From: Chaenocephalus aceratus
Taxonomy: Eukaryota > Chordata > Actinopteri > Perciformes > Channichthyidae
Length of the DNA: 64,000 nucleotides
Direction: 5' to 3'
Assembly: GCA_023974075.1 (NCBI GenBank)
Contig: CM043800.1
Location: 31,062,952 to 31,126,951 of the forward strand
Shown here in pieces: positions 22,060-35,200 of this stretch. Position 1 is the stretch's first letter, and each line of letters begins with the position of its first letter. Position numbers and translations under genes: made by a program. The notes under the pieces were generated by a model that saw nothing but the letters and a program-made list of their open reading frames with translations, searched no databases and was not told the origin of the DNA.

Positions 22060-24483
22060 GTAAGAATAAAACAGCTAAGTATCTCTCTAAAAGACACCAA
22101 AAACAGCTCCGTATTTGTGGCTGCTAGCTAGCTAACGGTAGCTAACTAACTAACGTCAGTTAACCGACTGCAGCGGCTAGCTCCACTCGGCTCGGACCGG
22201 ATTGTTTCCTCTTCCCTGACACAGCTGGGGAGGATCAGGCGAAGTTGAGCATGGGAGGGAACATTTTCTCCTAAACTTTAACAATTGTATGTGTTTCAGA
22301 AGTGTGGTTGTTTATGTTTTGGGTTAAGATGTACACGTCAGTCACAGTACAGTTGGTTTAACAGTACCTGAAACTTAAAAGTTAGCGCATAAGTTATACG
22401 CTTAATCAACGGTTTTATAACAATAGAAAACTCACGTATTTTGTAACTTTTATTTACAAGTGTACGATAGGCCTATAAAGTGACTCATCTGGTAGCTACA
22501 TGGGCAACATTGTTAAAGCTTATGTTAATAAATGTCCGCTCAACTTGGCTACGTTCATGTTAACGCACCCCCACAACATGCTTGCACACGTTTTAGCTAA
22601 AGCTAGTTAACAAACCACTTCAAAGTTCGCTTACGTCTGTGTCACTGATAGGCGAACAATGGTGATTTTAAATACTTGGTTGCAAATAAATGCTAAAGAC
22701 TTTTTCTTTTACTGTCTTAACACAATATACAGAGGAGATTTCTGTTGACATTAGCTTGGTTTTTTGCCTTTTAGTTTTATTAGTAACCTACGTCGTGAAT
22801 ATGTCTTCATATTCACATGATGCTGCTTATGTCCTGCCCTTTTCGTGTTAAAAAAGCACTGGTTTGTGGCCATTTATTTTGAAAAGGCAATCTTCATTTT
22901 ACAAGAGACCCAAAGGACTTTATAGTTTAGTAACTTCTTCTGTGTCACTGACATGCGCTCAATGGTGACAAAAACGATTTCGTAATCGCTTTGAAGACTA
23001 CTGGAATGGGCAAACAACTCTGTATATGGTTGTTAACTACTCAGTAGATGGCATTTGCTGTTAGTAATGGACACTTAGGATATGACCCTATTGACTCATT
23101 GATTGCGCAATTTCATGCTAGTTTCTTTACGTCACATGATTTCCAGCCCCTATTCTTTATGTTTCATGTATACCCTGAGAAGAACAAAAGGTTCTGTATT
23201 GCCTCCCCCTCTGAACTGTCAGATTGATTGAGTCAACACTTGAAGAGTGAGTGGAGCAGTACAGAAGGACTATTCTTTTACTTACTACTAGAAGATTGAC
23301 CAATAGTTTAACCTGTTGACTGCTGGGATGTCAGGATGATTCACTCTGTACACCTAATTCCCTTTTTCTTTTTCAATTCACACTTCTGTGTCAGGAGAAA
23401 GTTAAACACTGCCCATGAAATATTTGATAGCTTTTATGAACATACTTTTGCACATTTAAAATAAAACGGTATTAAGTTAGCTGTATGTGTGTCAAACCAC
23501 TTTACACTTCTGACATCTGTATTATATACCTGTCTCTGTTACTAAATTGTTGGGCAGTGAATTAAGGTTTCCCTTTGCACATAACCACTGGCAGTTATTG
23601 TGATATTGAGATTAGTCGTAAGACTCTCTGATATCACTTTTGTTATCTTTTTGCATTAGGTTTCAATGGAACAATTGTTTTTTTCCCCTTTTTGTTTGAC
23701 TAAGCTTTATGTTACAGGAGCTTTCAATGTTTACTCCCTTCATTGTTGTGTAACTTGTTTCTCCAGGTGTGTTGTTGGTTTTCTAACCACATGGGGGTTT
23801 CCTTATCTCCATGGTTGTCACTGCTAAGTTTGCAACCTACTGCAAGTCATGCTGATTGCTAGCTATTCCCGGTGGAGTCTTTTTAGCAGAGGTGAACACT
23901 ACACTATGGAAAACAAGCATAATCAACCAGAAATCTGCAGAAAATAAGTGGGAGGAAGGAGGAGAATGATGATGTGTTTTTCCTCACTAGTCTGTCCCAG
24001 CAGTGTTTGACTCGAGGGAACAGCCATAGAGACATGTACCAGCTGCACCCGCGATGAATGGCCCAGGCTCAGGATGGGTTGCCATGACAAGTCGCTGGCA
24101 CGTGTTGTTATGCAGACATCTTTTATCAGGCCATGTTTGCACATTATTTCATTGCCTGGTCTTGCTTGGTAAGTTCCTGTGAGAAAGACTTGGTTCCGTA
24201 GACAGGATTCAAATAACGTTTTGCTTTGATGTTTTCTTTTTAAGGCCGACGTCAGTTTTTGTAAAAAATATGTTCCTAATATCCTAGCCTAGTAAACATT
24301 ATTACAGCTCTCTGCTGACTATATTTGTCCTGGTCATTTCTATAACCAGATGAACTACTCCTGTTATTTAGCTTGCACTCAGATCCTCAATTTATACAAA
24401 TGTAGCCACAACATGGATGCTCAATCACAATTGCAAAGAAAACAGCCGGTCAGATGCTACTGGCTTTAATAGTCTATCTATAC

Positions 24484-25880
24484 CAGGGGTGCCCAACCAG
24501 TCGGGGAGAATCCCAGTCGATCACGAGATGTGTCTAAAAATAGAACAACAATATTCTGTTTTATTATGTCCTATAACATAATCTTCCTGTGCCAGAATAA
24601 TGCACTTGAACGCATCCAAGCTTTGTGATTGGCCGGCGTGACCCCATGTGTCGGGGCATGGCAGGTGAGCAGTGGGCAGTGCACTAGTTTGCTGAGGTTG
24701 TCAGTGTCAACAGTCCGCACACACACAAGACCGCAATTATGGCAGAAGCAAAAAAGTCCCAAAATATATAATTTTCACTCAGTGGGAGGATGATTATTTT
24801 TGTATCTATTCCAATTCAAAGTCCATCTGTCTCATCTGAAATGCGAGCGTGGCTTTATCGAAGAAGGGTAATTTAGGAGCGGCATTTCAAAACAGTGCAC
24901 AAACGCTACGAGACGGAATTCCCTCCTGATTCTGCCCTACGCTCCAAAAGGGGAGGGGCCTGAGAGGACAGCTAAATGCACAGCAGTCCATTTTCACCAG
25001 GCCCAACAACAAGAGCAAGGCTGCTACCAGAGCATCTTATCGTGTCAGTCACGTTCTTGCGAAACACATGAAGTCTTTCAAAGGCGGCGAAGTTGTGAAA
25101 GAAGCATTCCTGGAGGCTGCCAACGCGCTTTTTGGGGACAGTAAAAATAACAGTAGCATTTCAACAGGTTTTTGATATAATAAAAACTCAAGTTAGATAC
25201 CGTTATTAATCAGCTGTAAGTTTTAGTTTGTTTGAACTTATTCATTATAATTATTGTACAAAATGGTATAAGAATGCAAACTTAAATTGATTATAGTCTA
25301 TTATCAATTCAGGTTAAGAAACTAGTGTTGCTTGCATCCTATTTTAAAGGCATTTATTTTTATACTCTACTAAAATGCAACAAAAAAAGGGTTTGATTCT
25401 ATTAATTTTTTCTTTTTATTGCACTTTGGCAGCAGATTCATAGCTTCAGATCTGAGTTGTCTTATTATAAGCCTAATTTATACTTTTGTAGCAACACTAT
25501 TTTTATATAATGGCAAAGAAAGGGTTCAGAGTCTTTTCTTTTTTCCTGTGTCATATGTGGCAGCACTGTTCAATGTTTCTTGAAAACATTACCCACTGTA
25601 GTATGTGACGTGTGAATAAACTCCAACTCTGTATCAACAACACTGTTGTGTAACTTCAGTTAAATACTTGTGTGTAGTTTAGAAAGAGGTAAGATAAAGT
25701 ATCTGCAGTATTTTATTAAGTATTCATCGTATAAAGGTCAGTTTTATACAAGTAGAAGTGTGTATTTACCTGGTAGTAGGCTGTCAGTAATGGCTACGCC
25801 TCTCTATTTGGTCTGGTAGATCTCGGCAGACTGGCAACTTTAAAGTAGCTCTCGGTTCATAAAAGGTTGGGCACCCCTAG
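24484..25880 (+). mobile_element. hAT element with ZBED/GTF2I-repeat-type transposase remnant
   Basis: Ends are CAGGGGTGCCCAACCAG at 24484 and the complement of CTAGGGGTGCCCAACC ending at 25880. Plus-strand broken frames between about 24735 and 25165 read ERHFKTVHKRYETEFPPDSA and KEAFLEAANALFG, the N-terminal part of a hAT transposase related to ZBED5/8-like proteins. Stops and frameshifts are frequent, and the catalytic region is missing, so the copy is dead. Confidence 0.75.
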
Positions 25881-25899
25881 TAGGGGGTAGGGATGAAAC

Positions 25900-26015
25900 C
25901 CTCTTTTAATGGTCACACATGCAGAGCACACACACAGTGAAATGTGGCCTCTGCATTTAACCCATCCTAGTACCAGGAGCAGTGGGCAACTAGTGTACAG
26001 CGCCCGGGACATGTC
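25900..26015 (-). mobile_element. SINE fragment
   Basis: The segment has the fish SINE phrase 'gtgaaatgtggcctctgcatttaaccca' followed by 'gagcagtggg', read here as the complement of a SINE body. It is truncated. Confidence 0.5.
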
Positions 26016-26377
26016 AACATGTTTACAGTATAGGTTTGTACGTAAGTGACTTTATAAAAAAGAAGTGTCAACTTATTTTATTGATTCCTGTTGTCATATT
26101 TTCTTATTATAGTAGTACCATCTGGATTTAGCGCCATACAGCATGCAATTTTTAAACCAGAAACAGACTAAAAACTTCTCCTTTCTAATCCCTCATAATG
26201 AATGTAGTGTAAGGTCATGTTTCATGTCTGAGTTGAAGAAGACTGTGGCCAGTTTGCTGGAATTACCTCATAACCACTACACTATACATTTCTAATGCGG
26301 AAGCTATTATCTCATCACCACGAATCATTGTTCTTAGTAGGCTTGCCCAATCTTCATGTCGATGTTGTGCATAATGT

Positions 26378-26610
26378 GACCTGTGCGGTGGTGGCGAAGT
26401 CGATGGGGACTTGGCTTGGCAACTGGAAGGTCACCAGTTCAAGTCCCGGCAAGGCCAAGTGCTACCGAGGTGTCCCTGAGCAAGGCACCGTTCCCCACAC
26501 TGCTCCTCGGGCGCCGTTCAAAATGGCAGCACACTGCTCCTAACACTAGGATGGGTCAAATGCAGAGAAACAATTTCCCCACGAGGGATTCATAAAAGTC
26601 CATCTTATCT
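26378..26610 (+). mobile_element. tRNA-derived SINE
   Basis: The 5' region resembles a tRNA head and carries a B box GTTCAAGTCCC at 26437-26447. The body continues with 'ccctgagcaaggcaccgttccccacactgctcc' and 'tgggtcaaatgcagag', typical of fish SINEs. The tail degenerates near 26610. It is in the same orientation as b4galt3. Confidence 0.75.
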
Positions 26611-27209
26611 TATAACATCGACGGTTGCCATTGAAAAGGTCCACTGAAGACAAGGTTGAATCTGCGGGGGGGTTTTTATCAATGTTTTCACTCCAGACTT
26701 TGTACCACAGTTCTGCTCTGACGCAAACATGTTACCAAACATGATTCTGTAGGCATCTTTTGGAGTGTTTCATATCATGTGAGGTGAGTCAAGGACCCAA
26801 ACAACACACTGATACTGTCTTGTTTATTTATCAGTGATGGATATAATCAGAAGTTACAGCGAGGATTGACGAACCTTGCTCTGGAAATGTCTTTTTGTAA
26901 ACGGTCACTACAAAGTTTGAATCAAAATAGGGGAATTTATACTTTTTCCCCCTTTTTATTATTGATCAAGGAATAAATGCTTTTTCTCTTTTAACACAAT
27001 AAACGGACAATAATTTTGTTGAATGAACTTGTTTTTCTCATTTTTATTAGTAAGTCGTGCATATCTCTGAGTAATGTTTTTCGATAAAAGAGAGAACTGC
27101 TATGCAATCTTCCTCCTTTTTTAGAAGAGGGAGACCCAATGGACTGTCATCTTTAATGGAAGCTCTTTTTGTTTTGTATTGTTTGATGTGTAAAACTGTT
27201 TGAGGTATC

Positions 27210-27233
27210 CTGTATATATATATATATATATAT
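27210..27233 (+). repeat. (TA)n microsatellite
   Basis: About ten tandem TA units. Confidence 0.85.
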
Positions 27234-28320
27234 TACCATAATATGATTTAAAAAAACATGGATAACAGGTTCTCATACAGTTGTTTTATTCTGTATCCCT
27301 AAAACAAAGCTTAAAGTGACGAGTAGTGAGGAGCTTGTAGGATTTGATGGACCCTCCCCTCAACAGTAGGGGTTTAGCAGATCTGAGAGGAAGGTCTCAC
27401 ACTGGAAGACTGGGAAGCACTTGCTGATCCTCCATAGGCTGGCATATATAGAACTGAGAACATACTCAGACAGATGTAAGCTTGTATCTTGTAATGCAGT
27501 GCCGTCGTATGTGCTTCTACGGGATCAAGAGGGTAAGGCCCTAACCAGACAGGAGAGTGAAGGGCAGCGTTTTGGCAAGCATTTCTATCTTCTATGTATT
27601 GGATTTCTTAGTTTTAAAAAAAGTATTTCTTGCAGCACAAGTGTTAAGCATTTCTATATTTTCTGTCAGTATAAGGCCCTTTTTTGCTTCTCAGGAGCTG
27701 ACTTTGCCTTTAAAATCAATAGCTAATAGGCCTTCATTATAGTTGTTGCCCCTTTTCTTTAAAAAGCAGTGTCACATGCAGAGAGAGTATTTATATTAAA
27801 ATGTATGCACAGTCACGCTAAGGCACAATCCTTCGCCTAGCTTCCTGTCGTATTCTCCACTGCCTTGCACTGAAATTGTCTACATTTCAGCCTTCTTTTT
27901 CATTAAAAAGACTATTATAAATGCCAGGTTCTGATGTCATCCGTTATTCTTCTACTGATGTTTTAGATTTTTGCCTCTGTGGGTATAAGGTTACGGATAT
28001 TATAACTTTGATATTTGATATCAGATACTAGAGAATAACCCACAGCAGGTCATCAATGAGTGTTGCTGCACAAATAGTTCTGGTCCAGGAAACGGGCTGC
28101 CCTAGAGTTGGACAGGAGTACAAATAAAATGGACTGCCGTGTTAATGCCAATATAATCTTTGTATGAATGCCTGGTAAGGTACACCTTTTCTGTGGTGAC
28201 TGTTGGTTGCTCACTTATCTTACTCTGGCAGATATTGCAGCCAATGGGCTGTGCATGAGTGCTATGCTATCCCTTTAGGATTTGAAAAGCATAAGCTATT
28301 ATTCCCCAGATGATGATCTA

Positions 28321-28608
28321 GGGCTGCTCGATTATGGCAAAAATCATAATCTCGATTATTTGGGTCAATAATTGATACCACGATTATTAAAAACGATTAT
28401 CTTGGAAAACATCAATTTATTGGAGAATTATTTTTTTTTGAACAGTTGATTACCCTGAACTTTAAGTATAACTCAAATGAAAAATCAATAATAAAAAAAA
28501 TATATATATAATAATTAAAAAATAATCGTTATATTTTGATTACTTTTTCGTAATCGTTGCAAGCCATAATCGTAATTGCGATTCAAATACGGTTAATTGA
28601 GCAGCCCT
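28321..28608. mobile_element. AT-rich palindromic MITE, copy 1
   Basis: GGGCTGCTCGATTATGGC at 28321 and the complementary AATTGAGCAGCCC at the right end form inverted repeats, and the interior repeats 'cgattat' motifs. The octamer ATGATCTA occurs on both sides (28313-28320 and 28609-28616), consistent with a hAT-type 8-bp target duplication, though its TA overlaps the terminus. Related copies lie at 32961-33721 and 36696-37071. Confidence 0.8.
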
Positions 28609-31600
28609 ATGATCTAAATATAACTCCCATACTCTAAACCCCCCCATCCGCTTTTATTTTCTTGTTTGCTCGTCATTCTAACCGCCATGCCAGCCTACTT
28701 TCCCCTTTTTGCGTTCACTCGTGTGTGTGTGTGCAAGCATCCATGTGGACATATCACATATATGCAATATTCATGCCCCATGGGCAAAAAGAAAATGTAC
28801 CATTTGTCGGCTGTTATGTGCCATCACTCTTTTTAAAGCGCACACATTGCACAGTGAAGGAAAAAAACTAAATGGAGAGCGAGGGTGCTGGGAACAAGGC
28901 CAGACGGTATAGCTTTGGTGTGCATGTTACGTCACGCCAAACCTGCCTCTTTTTCTAAATCTAAATAAAGAAAGGATATCCGAGCAGGAGAGACAATGAA
29001 GTCAAAAGAACATGGTGTAACCAGACTGTTGGCTGCTCTCCCTCTCCCCCTGCAGCTCCACACTGGCTTTGTCCTCTCTTTGGTTCACTCCTCAGCCCTT
29101 GAGCTTACACTGAGAGGTTCCTCTAAATCTAGTCCCTGAATCTCTGTTTTTATGTGTTTGTTAAAGCACGTTCCTGCTGCCAAGTTCTCTCACTCCGGCC
29201 TTCTCAAGCACCAAAGCAAACATAATTTCTCCCCTTTGTAAAAACATGTGTATCTTATGATGGGAATTTACAGTGATTCAATATATATGTAGGTTTCCTC
29301 GCTATGAAATGTTCTCAGACAGCAGGGTGTCTCCCTGACCACTGTCAGGCAATTATCATATGGATGTTAGGGTTGTAATTAACACACTGTGCTTCCCCTT
29401 CTGTCTGCCCCCCCCCACCCAACTTGGGACAGTAATGTGGATGAATGACAGCTTTTCTGTGCAACGGGGTCAGATCCTGGTACTATCTACCGCTGTCCTT
29501 TCCAGCTGGAAATATGATTGATTCTGTTAAATGCTATACGACTTTGGTTTAAGCTTGTATATTTGTTACCTTCTTACTAGAAGGTGATTAAGTGTGGAAT
29601 TTCCACCACAGATCTCATTACACATGAATGTGACTGGAATATGGGAGAGCAGGAAGGGTTTCCTTAAGCATGATGCTTAGTCATGTAATGGCTCACACTT
29701 GCACATCGCATGATCTTATCAGCAACGTTTTGCTCTTGAAAACTTGAGATGTTTAATCATTTATATTCATCTAGCAAGCCTGACCGACCCTGAACCAGTA
29801 AGTACTCTTCATTATGTAAGGATCATTGTTTTCCAGGTCACTTTTTATTATGTTCTGGATGGCATCCTGAGTGGTTGAGTTCAATGTCCCCACTGTGGGA
29901 TTAAGTCTTTATGGCAGGATTTTATAAACCATATCCATAATCTATGCGGTTATTATAAGGGCTAAGCAAAGAGAGAGGGGTCAATCTTCCATCTGCTCAC
30001 AGTTCCACGAGCAGATGAAAATCATCTGCAGCGGTAAGCAGAGGCTTTCCTTTCCTTTCTGATCCACACATCCCCTCAGAGAAGAACCTTTATTATCCTT
30101 ACACTGAAAATCCTCGCAGTCAGCTGTCAAAGCAAAATACAGGAAAACAGGAACAGCACTGAAGTTCAGAAAGCTGTCGGTACTAGTAGTTCATCTTTCC
30201 TGTTGATCAAGTAGACCGTATCATTCAGATGTCATTTTGTTCACAACTAAAAGGAACCTGGTTTGTAGATCAACCGTTTCCTGTCGGTTATGAAAAAAAC
30301 CGTACATCGAAGGTGTAGCCTTTAAAAGAAGATGTCGACAGACACTGAGTACAGTGGCAGAAAAAACATGTTATCTGTCAAATTATTACAAATTTAAAAA
30401 GATAATTGAATCACTATTGTGTTGAAAACAAAATGCAACATGCCAAGGGTATCAGATCGTCATGTTTTCTGTTCATCTTAGCTGTACTATGTTTTTTTTT
30501 AAAAATAATTTTCATTTGTCTATTTCCATTAACTTGCTGTGTGCAATGTATATGTTTTTGTAGAGTGTGAATGACAGACTACTCGACACTTATGTATTGT
30601 TTTTCTGTGTTATTTTAAAAGATTCTCCAGAGAAGATATTGCCCTTCATGATGTTAACAAAAGATGCATCGGGAGACATTGCAGTTCTAAATGGTTTTAC
30701 ACTTATCATTGTGTTCAACAGACTTGAACAATTGTTGACTTTTGGTTATAAAATATGAGTGTATGTGAGAGGTTGGAAGCTACTTTAGTACTAGTAAGTA
30801 ACTATATCTGTATCACTCCGTCTCTTCCAGTCTTGTAGCATTGAGTGGGATTAGGATTAGTGGTCTGAGGCCGGCTTCTTTAACAAGCACTAATTAATGT
30901 GTGAGTGAGGATGTGTCGGACACTGCAGCAGACGGCACCAGAGCAGGAAAAGGCTTATGCAAGCTCCACAAACACCACATTGCAGCAGCCTGCAGCAAAA
31001 AGGGGGCCGCAAGTTTGTTGGCTCTTGAACTGGAACGTTTCATCCACACAGCAGAGCACGGCTTCCCGTCTGCCATCCGCTGTGGGCGGCAGGCCTCTCT
31101 TTGGGGAGGCATCTGCACTGGAGCCCATGCTGGGCCCGATTAACCAAGGCTTTCCAACTGTGCTGCTCAGTCTCCATGTAAACAAACACAATCCATTTGT
31201 CGGCCCAGTATTGCACACAATCAGTCATTGTTTGTGTGGTAAACGCATTCTGCTGTACAAAATTGCTGATGTCAACGGTTTTAAACCAAAGAGGGCCAGT
31301 GAATGTAACTGTCCGTCCTTCTCTTTTGTGATTTTTCTTTCAGATCTGTGCTGGAGTGAAGGTCCAGTTGGTGTCCATACAGTGCGCCATACAGTGAGCT
31401 GCGTGGCTGCCGGCCCAGTGGGCTGCCAGAGGAGTCTCCGAGCTGTGGATTGCATCATTATACGACAAAAGCAATTGGCATCAGAGCTCTCCCTCCCTCC
31501 TCTTCCTCCATCTCCTCTTCTTTTTCTCTAGGCCTGACTCTCCCCATACACAAACCTTCTGACCACTCCTCCCACACTGGGTATGGTTCACTCCCCAGCC

Positions 31601-32296
31601 AGTCAGTCAGGCAGTGAGTCGATGGAAGCTGTGTAATCCTCTGTAAAGTATAGGGCCTATACGGCTGCAAATGCTCCCTTTTGTCATGGCGACTGTTGTT
31701 GTTGCAGAGGCCTCCCTCAGGAGAGCACATGAGGGAGAACAGAAGGCAGCATAAAGCCCACAGAGGGAGGACGAGAGAGCGATAGAGAGATACTGACGCC
31801 GCTATTTATTTGACCGTAGGAGAATGAGCTCCACAGGGCAGTGGATGGCATTCATTGGGGGTGAAACTACATGATGTGGGACTGGCATTACCACCCCACG
31901 CCAATCACAAATTGGACCAACAGTAATTTTTGGAGATATTTGCCACATAGTGGGCTGCAGCAAGGGATGCAGTGAAACAGAGACAAAAAGACAAGACAGT
32001 TTTTTTTCTTGAATTACAATATTTTTCTATTTTTCCTCCCCTTGGTGGTCTTTTTCAATTTCAGCCTACCGAAAGTGCCTTTGTCAACTTTTTACTCATC
32101 TTCCCCTATATTCATATTCCTAATTACCACAGATTACCGTATGTTATTCAACATATGTGGGCCACAGCACCAACCTCCATCAAATACACAGACGACAATC
32201 ATCTCTTTTCCAAGTAGTGTCTCTGCTTGGGGAGAGCCTATTTAGTGACTTTTTGCACTGTCTTCTCCCAACCCTTGTTGCTTTGACGACGTCAAC

Positions 32297-35200
32297 ATGA
32301 TCAGTATCCAGTCCAAATGGCGCTACCTTTTCATGTTTCTGGGCATCCAGCTGGTGGTCATGGCGCTGCTGTCCCGAGAGGGATACCAGAAGAGGGTCTC
32401 CTACTTCATCCGCATCTTCCGCAAGCCCGACACCACTGGTTTATCAGGCCGCAACCAAACAACGGTGGGCATACCTGGAGGGGATGTATATGCCAACCTC
32501 TCAACACTTATCAAAACTCATGTCAATGAAGATCACATGCCCTTGTGCCCTAAGACGTCCCCTCTTATAGGTGAGTGCTCTGTCCTGCTTCTGTGTCATT
32601 CTGTACGGATGTTACTGGAGGTAAATCACTCTCCTTCACACGTCTCTCTTAAACTAATAAGACACTGACAATAAAAACTAATTATATAGCGCTTATCCTA
32701 ACAAGGTTACAAATTGTTTCCAGGATACGATGGCAGAAAAACAAACTGTACTGCCCATGAACTTCTTAATAGAAAATGATGTGGGAGCAAATTAGCAATC
32801 AGGAAGCACAAGCAAGCGGATGCATCAAATGATCAGATATCCTGTCCAGTTATCAGTCAGGGTTATTAGCTGTGATGTCCCCTTTATTTTATTTTATAAA
32901 CGTCATGATTATCTATACTCAAGGTTCACTAACTAGCCCATCTAAGCTTTCAACTTGACATAGGGCTGCTCGATTATCGCAAAAATCCTAATCTCGATTA
33001 TTTGGGTCAATAATTGTAATTGCGATTATTAAATGCGATTATCATTATTCATTGACTTTGAAAACATCCATTTATTGTACTTTAAAACAAATACAAATAA
33101 TAATTTGAACTTTTGAACTGTTGAATTATACGTTCAGGGTAATCAACTGAAAAACCAATATAAATTATACATTCATATCTACATTTAAATAATAAATACA
33201 TCATTTAAATAAATAATATCAAAATAATAAATACCAATAAACAAGATCAACAAACATGTTGCAGTGCACTGTCACCACCTGAAAACTCCTTGACATATAG
33301 CCAACATTTTGGTTCAACATATTCAACATATTCCACTCAGTTAAACATTAAAGGCTGGCCCACCGTCATGGTCCAGAAGTAACAGGAAATACAGGTTGAA
33401 CTACAATTAAGACACCATGGCAACTGCTGGTAGGGCTGCTCATGTCATCTCTTAAAGATGTTTTGCTAAAAACTTGGGCTGCTCGATTATGACAAATCAT
33501 AATCTCGATTATTTGAGTCAATAATTTATATCACGATTCTTAAAAACGATTATCCATTTACTTTGAAAACATCAATTTATTGGAGAAAAAAAAGTGAACT
33601 GTATGTTTTTAACAGTTGATTACCCTGAACTTCAAGTATAACTCAACTCAAAAACGAATAAAAAATAATTTAAAAAAAATCGGAATTGTGATTTTAAAAT
33701 ACGATTAATTGAGCAGCCCTAACTTGACACATATCATCTTTGTTGGCCTGATGGGAAACTTCACCCATACAAGACGACAATGAGTTTTTGCAACGAGTGC
33801 ACAAAACTGTCTAACATCTAGTAAGATTGTATTAGTGTCAATTACTTAACTTATATACAGGAACAATACAAAACGGTTTACATTTTTGTTTATTTTACGA
33901 GTACAAACCCTGTGGAAATACCTCTGGCAGTTGCACAATACCAAATCTGACACTCCACGTTGTTTTCAGTATGTCTAGAGTGCCTTCTCAAGCAGGCTTA
34001 TTTTTCTACTTTCCTGGCTCTGCCCTCTGCCCCTTTGTTCCTACATCACTGCCAGCGAGTTAAACTACATGCAGATAACCCAGCCACAAGGCTTTGACTA
34101 CTTTCCGAGAACAAAAATAATAGATCAAGTTCATTGAGGCTTTAAAGAACATGATGCCAGGCAGCAGGAAGTGAACTGAAACCACCTGGAGTTTCCCTGT
34201 GACAGATAATTATGTGCAGCAACGCTCCAGACGGGGCTTGTTGAAATATCTTTACTTCAAAGAGACTGCATGTTTGAATATTTCCTTATAACAAAATCAA
34301 GTTGCTTTGTTGACAACTCCTGTGGGGGCTTTGGGATTGTTTGACCATAGATTGTACGTACATGGAGCCTTTTTTTATTGATTTAATTTGGCGTTTCAGT
34401 CATCATGGTACTGTATCTTCTAAATGTTGAATTCCAGGGAAATAAATCCGTTTCCTCCTCTGTGACCTTTCAGTGAGACAAACGGGAGGCATGTAAACAA
34501 ATAACGAACTTTTCCACTCTTTCAAATGTATTATTCTGCTTAAAGTTTAACTAACAGCCACTTCAATAAGTTCATTTACAAGCACATGTCGCTCTGTGCC
34601 AGCATAGGGATGTTCTATCCAGGAGTAAGTTCAGTTGAGCTCAGGTCATTTTAAAATGCATTGAAGTCATAGCTTCTCGTCACCTAACCAGCTGATTTTC
34701 CTTTACTCCATTGAACACGTTTGCTACTGGTAATGACTGCAGAGCTTTGTCCTGCTCACAGGTGGGCCGATTCACGTCAAATTCCCATCAGGGCTGACTC
34801 TAGCAGAGGTGCAGAGGAAGAATCCACTGGTGATGCGCGGAGGACGCTACCGGCCGCCTGACTGTGAGGCGAGACACCGAACAGCCATCATCATTCCCCA
34901 CAGAAACAGAGAACACCACCTCAAGTTCCTTCTATACTACCTGCATCCTTTTCTGCAGCGACAACAGCTCAACTACAGAATTTACATCATTCACCAGGTG
35001 AACGGCACACAGCCAAGAGCTGTTATACACTCACGGAAGAAGCAAAAGGGATTTCCTAACCCAACCTATAGATTTCACATTTGGTCAAAACACTGTCACT
35101 AACGCTATCATCTAGTCAATTGTGTCTGCGTTCACAGTTAACCTTTTAGTGGATTCTTCTACCGTTCAGGCCACAGGGGGTCCGCGGGGTCTTAAAAAGT

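Larger units (their letters stand above)
22060..32296 (+). other. Probable first intron or upstream region of b4galt3
   Basis: About 10 kb without a recognised coding exon. It contains a degenerate hAT (24484-25880), SINEs (25900-26015 and 26378-26610), a TA microsatellite (27210-27233) and a palindromic MITE (28321-28608). A further untranslated exon could lie near 31345, where a polypyrimidine-CAG acceptor occurs, but no donor pairing is convincing. The frames at 30901-31531 on both strands overlap and appear accidental. Confidence 0.45.

Noticed and set aside
30901..31531. 208-codon plus-strand frame and overlapping minus-strand frames in the putative b4galt3 intron
   Set aside because: Frames are open on several strands at once, no motif or splice structure supports them, and none resembles a known protein.
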